Assembly: GCA_947631915.1 (NCBI GenBank)
Contig: CANRNC010000020.1
Span: forward strand, 1-33,610
DNA from: an uncultured Clostridia bacterium
GTDB taxonomy: Bacteria; Bacillota; Clostridia; TANB77; CAG-508
Reading direction: 5' to 3'
DNA: 33,610 nucleotides
Positions 27,331-33,610 of the stretch are shown piece by piece. A program made the translations under genes and the position numbers. Under the pieces are notes generated by a model. That model was not told the origin of the DNA. It saw nothing but the letters and a program-made list of their open reading frames with translations, and searched no databases. Position 1 is the first letter of the stretch; the number at the start of each line of letters is the position of its first letter.

Positions 27331-30069
27331 TTATCTCTCTCTTCCTTCATCGCTGTTTATTTCTTTAATTTCTTTAATAAATTCCGAATCTTCTTTACTC
27401 ACTATCGTATGTTCGGTATCTTTTTTATGAGCCCTAGCAACCATATTGTTTCTATAATTTTCTTCGTTAATCTTAACAATTGGCAAAGGCTTTCCATTTT
27501 TTCCCATTGCTTTAGCTAAATTTCTATGTGTATCCGTTATTTCGCCAAATACTACTATATAGTCTGGCATTATTTTACCACCCAAATTATCAGAACCAAC
27601 CTTGTTTGGGTCTTGTTCATTTCTATATGTTGTAACTTCGTTGTAATCATGTGTCGCATCTTTTTCCTCTACACCACTTATTTGAGCTGCAGTTTTTCTT
27701 ATCAGTTCCTCTGGATAATTAAATTTAACCGTAGAAAATCGAAAAAATGGATCTACACTTCTGTTTCTTGAATCTACATGTGCATCTTGATGACTCATAC
27801 CAATTATTAATCTTGGGTCAATATTGGAAAATCCAAAATTAATCACATTTTCATTTACAGCACAACTATTTAGCATATTGGGTTCGATTACACAGTTAGA
27901 AATAGTTGAACAACCATTTTCAAAGTACTTCCAAAGCTCACTCTTATCTATATCAGGTGATATACGAAAACCAGAGTTTGTTTGACCAACAGATAAAAAT
28001 GAATGCATCATAATTTTAAAATCAGCACCTGTAAGATTAATTATCTCAATTCCACCATCTTCTTGTTCAATTGCGATTCCCTCTTCTCCATTTTCTATTT
28101 TCTCTCTCGCTTTTTCTGGAGTAAGTAATTGTGATACTAATTCTCTTGAATATTGAAGAGGAATCTTTTGCTTTATTGTTTCAAATTCTATTGGACTTAT
28201 AACATTTTCTTTTTCAGCTAAAACATTATATATTTTACTTAATACTTCTACATCATCTATTTTGCTAATAATGTTAGCAAGCTCAATAGCATCCAAATCA
28301 TCCTTATCAAATAAATCACTTTCATAGGTGCGTTTATCTTTTAGTAAGTTATCAATGCTATAATAATGAAGCAATTCCTTCATTGTTAGAGTGGATGCAG
28401 TATAAATACCTTCATCATTTCCTGTTTTTTCTCCATAGTCTATACCAAAAAATCTCTTTGATATAATTTCTTTTACAGATTCGGGATCTGTTACTTTTTT
28501 AAGTGCCTCATCATACATTTTGTTCCTTTTTGCAACATACATGTCTAAGTCTTCTAGATTTTCTAGTTTAATTGTTTTTGTTTCTATTATTTTTCTATCT
28601 GCAATTGCAAGTCTTAAGCTTTTAATCCTGTCAGTTGTCAAACTCTCTCCATCTAACAAAGGCAAAAGGTTTGAAAATCTTAAATATTCAGATAGTTTTT
28701 CTTCATTTCCTGCAGAGTTTTGAATAAATAATCCATCAGTTAATTTTTCAAATTTTTTGTATTCTTGGATTTTTTCAGGGTGATCAGCAAAATCTGCAAG
28801 AAGTATTGAAAATTTAGTATTGTATGTAAGTTGATTGTGTACTGTCGCTTCGCCAAATTCCTCAAATATTACAGGATCAAATATTCTTAAATTTGGAATA
28901 ATATCAGATGTTATTCCAGGTCTTGACTCTAACACTCTTTTTGCATTTTCTCCATATGTGTCAATTATCAATTCCTTAAACTTTTCCTCACTTGGATTTT
29001 TTACAAAATCATCAATTCTGTTAGGATCAATAGTATCTAAAACTTTTTTGTCTGTTAATACCTTTCTTATCATAGGATTTGAATTTATATCAAGCCCCTC
29101 TTGAACATGATTGTTAAAGGATTTATCTCTATTGGAATTATATATATTCATTGATGGATCTATTTCTATTATTTCATCTTGTCTCTCTTGAGGAAGCAAT
29201 CTAAGTAAAACTGGATTTCCATCTATAAATTTAATTAATGTATCAGTATCGCATTTTGAGATGAATCTATTATCTATAGTTAATATCTTCACCTTTGTAT
29301 CTTGAGGCAATTTAGATAAATCCACATAGTCATATAAATCATGTATCATCTTCCACTTTTCACGTGTCTCACTATCATCTGAATCACGCCATCCTCTATC
29401 TAAAATGTCTTTGTTCAACTTAATTGCTTTTAATAGAGCATTTTCATCAAAGCAATGTAACTCTTGTGAAAAAAAGAATGGTTCTGTTTTTAATGTAAAT
29501 CCATCATAATTAATTCCATTTTGGTCTGGAACTCCATCAATTAGATGCACTTCATCTTCTGTTTTTTGAGTTAAATATTTAACTTGTTTTTTTGCAGGTA
29601 AATATTTTATATATTTATAAGATTCATCTGAAAAAATTATTCTTTTTTGTGTATCATTATCTAAAAATCTAAACATTTCTGGCTTTTTAGCCAGAAAATG
29701 TTTTTGTAAAGAAAAGTCTAAATTTTTAAAAGCATTAGGGTGTTCATCTATATACTGTAAAGCACGTTCACCTGGTAAAAGTTTAATTAATTCTATTTTA
29801 ATTCCTAAATAATAATCTTGCAATTCATCATTAAGCTCTTTAAATATATCCGTATTTTCATGAATATATTCTAATGCAAATCCATCTGGTAAATGCGAAA
29901 TATTAAGATATGATTTTGCCATTAATGCTTGAATGACATCAGGATCAACTTTCAAATATTCTGGTGCTTTATCATATCTCTCGCCGCTAATCTTTTTTAT
30001 TAAAGAATTTTTTTTAATTCTTTGAAATAAAGTTAATTTTGATTTTTCAACTAATTGATTGTCAGGCAT
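27331..30069 (-). CDS. Large protein of unknown function with helical repeats
   Basis: 912 residues, good SD (AAGGAG) before ATG 30069. There is no signal peptide or membrane segment, so it is likely cytoplasmic. The N-terminal part (about 40-330) carries degenerate helical repeats of about 35-40 residues, with phrases such as LPDGFALEYIHEN, LPGERALQYIDEHP and LPQERQDEI. The middle (about 330-680) is charged and helical. The C-terminal part (about 680-890) reads like a compact enzyme or binding domain, with MSHQDAHVDSRNRSVDP, HDYNEVTTYR and PDYIVVFGEI followed by LPIVKINEENY. I cannot assign a family; the last block recalls a domain with an 'NE...R...PDYIV...PIV.I' pattern in large proteins of gut Firmicutes, but that is memory, not evidence. 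It lies 39 nt after the M16 pair with no visible promoter, so probably co-transcribed. Confidence 0.85.
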   Translation of the reverse strand: MPDNQLVEKSKLTLFQRIKKNSLIKKISGERYDKAPEYLKVDPDVIQALMAKSYLNISHLPDGFALEYIHENTDIFKELNDELQDYYLGIKIELIKLLPGERALQYIDEHPNAFKNLDFSLQKHFLAKKPEMFRFLDNDTQKRIIFSDESYKYIKYLPAKKQVKYLTQKTEDEVHLIDGVPDQNGINYDGFTLKTEPFFFSQELHCFDENALLKAIKLNKDILDRGWRDSDDSETREKWKMIHDLYDYVDLSKLPQDTKVKILTIDNRFISKCDTDTLIKFIDGNPVLLRLLPQERQDEIIEIDPSMNIYNSNRDKSFNNHVQEGLDINSNPMIRKVLTDKKVLDTIDPNRIDDFVKNPSEEKFKELIIDTYGENAKRVLESRPGITSDIIPNLRIFDPVIFEEFGEATVHNQLTYNTKFSILLADFADHPEKIQEYKKFEKLTDGLFIQNSAGNEEKLSEYLRFSNLLPLLDGESLTTDRIKSLRLAIADRKIIETKTIKLENLEDLDMYVAKRNKMYDEALKKVTDPESVKEIISKRFFGIDYGEKTGNDEGIYTASTLTMKELLHYYSIDNLLKDKRTYESDLFDKDDLDAIELANIISKIDDVEVLSKIYNVLAEKENVISPIEFETIKQKIPLQYSRELVSQLLTPEKAREKIENGEEGIAIEQEDGGIEIINLTGADFKIMMHSFLSVGQTNSGFRISPDIDKSELWKYFENGCSTISNCVIEPNMLNSCAVNENVINFGFSNIDPRLIIGMSHQDAHVDSRNRSVDPFFRFSTVKFNYPEELIRKTAAQISGVEEKDATHDYNEVTTYRNEQDPNKVGSDNLGGKIMPDYIVVFGEITDTHRNLAKAMGKNGKPLPIVKINEENYRNNMVARAHKKDTEHTIVSKEDSEFIKEIKEINSDEGRER

Positions 30070-30108
30070 AATCTTCTCCTTTCATCCATTGATTAAAGTT
30101 ATAGAAGT

Positions 30109-31380
30109 TTATTTTATTATTGAAAGAACCATTTTGTCTTCATTAAATAAATCTTTTAAAATTTGTTCTGTGTATTCTAAGTTTATACTTTCGATTGCTT
30201 CTAAATAATCAAAGTTATTTATTCCCTTTATTGCATCAGCTAAAAAGTTTCTTCCCATTGTTTCAACATCTTCGTATTCTCTTACATACTCACCATAAGT
30301 ATTCTTTTTTATTCTTTCAAAATCACTTTTTTCAATGCCCTCTGCTTTTAAGGTTTCTATTTCATTTGTAATTTCCTTATATACTTTATCTGGATCTGGT
30401 GTTACTCCAGACATCATAATAAATGCGTAATCTTTGTGTTCCTCATCTTCCAAATCTGGTGGAGCAAAAAGCGTACCTGCATCATAAAGTTTATTATATA
30501 GCTTTGAGCTTTTTCCACATAAGATATCTAAAATGATTTGGTTTGCTATTTGTCTTTTTACCATTTCTTCATTATTTGCAGCGGGTTTTAATTTTAAACC
30601 AATACAATAAAATGGTACACTAACTTGCATTTGTTTTTCTTCTCGTTTTTTTACTATCTCCTCTGGTTCTTCTGGATAAATTCTTTTGATTTCACCATTA
30701 CCTTTTGTATCAATTAAACGTTTTTTTATCTCTTCTAAAAATTCTTCTGGCACAAAATCTCCACAAGCAACAAATATCATATTTGATGGATTATAGAAGG
30801 TGTTATAACATTTATATAAAACATCTTTATCAATGTGGCTTATTGTTTCAATTGAGCCTGCTGTATCTATTTTTATTGGATGGTTGTGATACATTGCTGT
30901 AAGTGTATTCATGTATAATCTCCACTGTGGGGAATCATCATACATCATAATTTCTTGACCAATTATTCCCTTTTCTTTTTCTACATTTTCATCTGTAAAG
31001 TATGGATGTTGAACATAATCCATTAGCTCATCCAATGCTTCGTAAAAGTTGTCTATTCCTTTAAATAAATATGCTGTGTGGTCATTTGTGGTATATGCAT
31101 TTGCATTAACTCCAAGTGAAGTTAATGTATCTAAGCTGTTTGTTCCATTTTCTTGTTCAAACATTTTGTGCTCTAAAAAGTGTGCAACACCTTGTGGAAC
31201 TTCTATTGGTTCGTTTTCTCCTGGTACTACAAATTTCGAGTCATTTGAACCATACTTTGTTCCCCAAATAACATATTTTTGCTTTACATCCTTTTTTGGA
31301 ATTATCATTACTGTTAGTCCATTTTCTAGTTTTTCTATATATACTTTTTCTTTTACTTTTAAGCTTTCTATTACTTTCAT
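30109..31380 (-). CDS. M16-family zinc metallopeptidase (YmfH-like, catalytic member)
   Basis: 423 residues, the usual length for a single-unit M16 peptidase. The inverted zinc motif H67-FL-E70-H71 is intact, and a downstream glutamate ligand fits E143 in EKGIIGQEIM. The NANAYTTNDHTAYLF block after the motif is typical of the family. The second half has the usual non-catalytic M16 C-lobe. Start ATG overlaps the stop of the upstream M16 gene by 4 nt (ATGA), implying translational coupling and a heterodimer like Bacillus YmfF/YmfH. Likely a cytoplasmic peptide-processing enzyme; the substrate is unknown. Confidence 0.92.
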   Translation of the reverse strand: MKVIESLKVKEKVYIEKLENGLTVMIIPKKDVKQKYVIWGTKYGSNDSKFVVPGENEPIEVPQGVAHFLEHKMFEQENGTNSLDTLTSLGVNANAYTTNDHTAYLFKGIDNFYEALDELMDYVQHPYFTDENVEKEKGIIGQEIMMYDDSPQWRLYMNTLTAMYHNHPIKIDTAGSIETISHIDKDVLYKCYNTFYNPSNMIFVACGDFVPEEFLEEIKKRLIDTKGNGEIKRIYPEEPEEIVKKREEKQMQVSVPFYCIGLKLKPAANNEEMVKRQIANQIILDILCGKSSKLYNKLYDAGTLFAPPDLEDEEHKDYAFIMMSGVTPDPDKVYKEITNEIETLKAEGIEKSDFERIKKNTYGEYVREYEDVETMGRNFLADAIKGINNFDYLEAIESINLEYTEQILKDLFNEDKMVLSIIK

Positions 31381-32663
31381 TCGTTCTCTCCTTTCAAGAA
31401 GTAGATTGTATTAATCTTAACACGCTTTGCAATGTCTAGCACATCTTGCTTAGTTACATGATTAATTCCCTCAATGTACTCTTCTGGCGTTACACCTGGA
31501 ACATTCTGTATTTCTTGTCCAAAGCAATATGTTATTTGTGAATCTTGCTCATCATCTATTACTTTTAGATCTTCTATTATCATCTTTTTAGCTTCTTCTA
31601 AATCTTTATCTGTGAAATTTTCATTTTTAATATCATCAATTTGCTCTCTTATTATTTTTAATGCCTTATCATAATTTCCAATTTCTATTCCGCAACTTAT
31701 TATAATATCATGTTTATGTCTTAAATAACTAGAACTTGCAACATATGCTAGATGTGCTTTTTCTCTTACGTTTTGGAATAACTTTGAATTAGCGCTTCCT
31801 CCTAAAATTGCATTATATACTACTGATTTATATATATCATCTTGATTTTGTGCACCAACATCTAGCCCTATTGTTAGGTTTCCTTGTGATACTTCCATTG
31901 TCTCTTGAACTTCATTTTCTTCGCCATTAGTTTCATTTATCTTTAATTCCACTGGTGTGTATGATGGCTCTCTTTCAGGAAGATTTTTTATGTTGCTATT
32001 TTCTTTAATTGCAGTCATCACTTCATCTTCCTTTATATCTCCTGATACAAAAATATCTATTCTAACATTTCTGATTAGTTCTTTATAGTAAGCATATAAA
32101 TCCTTGTTTTCAATTTTTGAAATGTCTTCTTCTGAGCCCAATTTATATAGTCCATAAGGTGTGCCTTTGTACATTTCTTCAATACATCTATTTAAAGCAT
32201 ACATTCTTTTATTGTCTTTTCTTGCAGCTATTAATTTTTGCAAAGTAACTTTTTCTTGTTCAAAATATTCTTGCTTAAATCTTCCTTCTTCTGTTAAAGG
32301 ATTAAATACAATATCCAATAACAAACTTATTGATTCATCTAAAACATTTTCTTTATGCTCTGGAAGGAACTCGTCATTTATTGTCTCTAGATAAAATTTA
32401 AAAAGATGGTTGTCACCTATTTTGTCTAACCCAGAATTAAACAATCCACCATACATTTCTTCTAATTTTATTCCAAGTTCAGCTTGTGTTTTTATGTTGC
32501 TTGTACCTCTTCTTAGTATTAACGAAATCAATGCATTTTTTGTAACGTCTTGCTTTGTTAATGTAGTTGTTAAAAATACTGATACTATATTGCTTTTGAA
32601 CTTGTCTGTTTTTATTGTATGCAAATTTATTCCTTTTTTAATTTCAGTTTTATTAATATTCAT
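31377..32663 (-). CDS. M16-family peptidase-like protein (YmfF-like, inactive partner)
   Basis: 428 residues with the M16 fold signature but no HxxEH: the corresponding region reads ELGIKLEEMYGGLF. The C-lobe block REKAHLAYVASSSY is typical of the family. Such a protein normally pairs with an active M16 subunit, here encoded by the overlapping downstream gene. Start ATG 32663 has AGGAGG 8 nt upstream, and a SigA-type promoter precedes it. Probable order of the unit: this gene, active M16, 912-aa protein. Confidence 0.9.
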   Translation of the reverse strand: MNINKTEIKKGINLHTIKTDKFKSNIVSVFLTTTLTKQDVTKNALISLILRRGTSNIKTQAELGIKLEEMYGGLFNSGLDKIGDNHLFKFYLETINDEFLPEHKENVLDESISLLLDIVFNPLTEEGRFKQEYFEQEKVTLQKLIAARKDNKRMYALNRCIEEMYKGTPYGLYKLGSEEDISKIENKDLYAYYKELIRNVRIDIFVSGDIKEDEVMTAIKENSNIKNLPEREPSYTPVELKINETNGEENEVQETMEVSQGNLTIGLDVGAQNQDDIYKSVVYNAILGGSANSKLFQNVREKAHLAYVASSSYLRHKHDIIISCGIEIGNYDKALKIIREQIDDIKNENFTDKDLEEAKKMIIEDLKVIDDEQDSQITYCFGQEIQNVPGVTPEEYIEGINHVTKQDVLDIAKRVKINTIYFLKGENE

Positions 32664-32708
32664 GCAATTTTCCTCCTATACTATAATTATTATTTATGTT
32701 TCTTGATT

Positions 32709-32737
32709 ATTATATACTATTGTTTTTATTTTTTCAA
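32709..32737 (-). promoter_or_regulatory. SigA-like promoter of the M16 operon
   Basis: TTGAAA (32737-32732), 17-nt spacer, TATAAT (32714-32709) on the minus strand, just after the rpsU terminator. Confidence 0.75.
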
Positions 32738-32751
32738 TAAAAATGAAATAT

Positions 32752-32783
32752 AAAAAACCGCAAGTGGATTACACTCACGGCTT
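32752..32783 (-). terminator. Rho-independent terminator of rpsU
   Basis: On the minus strand a stem of about 9-11 bp with two G-U pairs (agccgtgagtg / cacttgcggtt) is followed by a run of T. It lies 12 nt after the rpsU stop and ahead of the M16 promoter. Confidence 0.8.
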
Positions 32784-32795
32784 TATATGTACTAA

Positions 32796-32966
32796 TTAAA
32801 ATTTTCTTTTTCTAGCAGCTTCTGATTTTTTCTTTCTTCTAACGCTAGGTTTTTCATAATGCTCTCTTTTGCGCACTTCCTGCATTACTCCAGATCTTGC
32901 ACATTGTCTTTTAAATTTTCTTAGAGCTTCTTCTATATTACCATCTTTAACTTTTACCTCTGACAT
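32796..32966 (-). CDS. rpsU: Small ribosomal subunit protein bS21
   Basis: 56 residues: [10 protein letters not shown] at the N terminus, [16 protein letters not shown] in the middle, and a very basic tail ([15 protein letters not shown]). This matches S21 in length and sequence throughout. It is part of the 30S platform, near the anti-Shine-Dalgarno end of 16S rRNA. SD GGGGGG lies upstream of ATG 32966. It has its own consensus promoter, a possible leader hairpin and a terminator, so it is a monocistronic unit between nrdG and the M16 genes. Confidence 0.97.
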   Translation of the reverse strand: MSEVKVKDGNIEEALRKFKRQCARSGVMQEVRKREHYEKPSVRRKKKSEAARKRKF

Positions 32967-32985
32967 CTATTATCCCCCCTTCCAG

Positions 32986-33007
32986 CCATACACAAAAATG
33001 TATGTGG
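32986..33007 (-). other. Leader hairpin upstream of rpsU
   Basis: The sequence ccatacacaaaaatgtatgtgg folds as a stem of about 9 bp with one mismatch, between the promoter and the SD. It could affect stability or translation of rpsU mRNA; no known leader family is recognised. Confidence 0.4.
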
Positions 33008-33035
33008 GTTTTGTTTTGTATCTTGTAACGAATAT

Positions 33036-33064
33036 ATTATACATAAATCGCTATTATTTGTCAA
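33036..33064 (-). promoter_or_regulatory. Consensus SigA promoter of rpsU
   Basis: TTGACA (33064-33059), 17-nt spacer, TATAAT (33041-33036): an exact consensus match with optimal spacing. The -35 box lies inside the last codons of nrdG. Confidence 0.85.
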
Positions 33065-33581
33065 GTGCAAAAGGAATAGCTTTTTGGTTTTTTAGAGATT
33101 CTTTAACGTCTAAAATTCTTTGATTTGTTGAACCTTTGAATCTTAGCCCAACTTTTTTGTTCTCTTCTTCAAATTCACCATCTACTAAAACATCTATATA
33201 TTTCAACAATTCTGGTGTTGTTTCCCAATTTTTATACATGTTTTCTAAAATATCTTTTTCAAATGTGTATCCTGTATAACACCATATTGATTTTTCTGGA
33301 AATTTTTCCTTAACTTTTTTTACAAGTGGCACCAATTCTTTTTGGTTAGCTTGCTCTAATGGCTCTCCTCCCAAAAGTGTTAAACCTGACACATAGGAAT
33401 GATTCAATTCATTCATTATTTTTTGTTCTGCTTTTTCGTCATATTTTGTTCCATAATTAAAATCCCATGCCTCTTCATTAAAACATCCTTTGCAATGGTG
33501 TGTGCATCCACTTACAAATAAAGAAACTCTTACTCCTGTTCCATTTGCTATGTCTACCTTTTTTATATCTGCGTAGTTCAT
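33054..33581 (-). CDS. nrdG: Anaerobic ribonucleoside-triphosphate reductase activating protein
   Basis: 175 residues, normal length for NrdG. The radical-SAM iron-sulfur motif C26-x3-C30-x2-C33 (CTHHCKGC) is followed by NEEAWDF, and LLGGEPLEQ is the usual SAM-binding block. It uses SAM to install the glycyl radical on NrdD, allowing dNTP synthesis without oxygen, so the organism can grow anaerobically. SD AAAGGAGG lies upstream of ATG 33581. nrdD would be expected just beyond the right edge, but only 29 nt remain here. Confidence 0.96.
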   Translation of the reverse strand: MNYADIKKVDIANGTGVRVSLFVSGCTHHCKGCFNEEAWDFNYGTKYDEKAEQKIMNELNHSYVSGLTLLGGEPLEQANQKELVPLVKKVKEKFPEKSIWCYTGYTFEKDILENMYKNWETTPELLKYIDVLVDGEFEEENKKVGLRFKGSTNQRILDVKESLKNQKAIPFALDK

Positions 33582-33610
33582 TTAGTAAATTGCCTCCTTT
33601 AAAATTACTA

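Overview
This is a strongly AT-rich window. Almost every gene is on the minus strand, Shine-Dalgarno sites are strong, and promoters are SigA type. Together with an anaerobic NrdG activase, small ribosomal protein S21 and a YmfF/YmfH-like M16 pair, this points to an anaerobic low-GC Firmicute (Clostridia-like, plausibly a gut lineage). Stop and start codon use looks standard. No tRNA, rRNA, CRISPR array, transposase or phage gene was seen.

Reading in transcription order from the right end: nrdG (33581-33054); rpsU with its own consensus promoter and terminator (32966-32796); an overlapping pair of M16 zinc-protease-family genes (32663-30109); a 912-residue protein of unknown function (30069-27331); a possible 43-codon ORF; and a membrane-anchored M23/LytM cell-wall peptidase with its own promoter and terminator (26961-26005).

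The rest of the window, about 25.7 kb, encodes a family of giant exported modular proteins. Gene C (25726-15929, 3265 aa) is its own transcription unit. Gene B (15598-7982, 2538 aa), a 306-aa protein with a C-terminal membrane anchor (7927-7007), and gene A (6992 to beyond the left edge, 2330 codons visible) form a second unit. A, B and C share one core: a Cys-x5-His-x9-Cys-x2-Cys knuckle, an MBG-like segment, one or more YDG-type repeats, a DUF11-like domain and many bacterial Ig/Fn3-like modules. B and C also share InlB-like repeats and a C-terminal CPxC domain. They differ in their N-terminal head: DUF5057-like in B, an unrecognised beta-rich domain in C, none in A. They also differ in YDG copy number (A 1, B 3, C 8). 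In A, about twenty thrombospondin-3-like Ca-binding motifs sit between its Ig/Fn3-like modules.

The two units are each preceded by a similar region of about 130 bp. It is bounded by inverted TTACGG/CCGTAA half-sites roughly 105 bp apart and lies 28-29 bp upstream of a SigA-like promoter. This suggests coordinated control of both units. My working picture is a co-regulated extracellular adhesin or fibre-like system, with the 306-aa protein a candidate membrane partner and the neighbouring M23 enzyme possibly remodelling the wall. Only the modular architecture and the DNA signals are seen directly; the function is inference.
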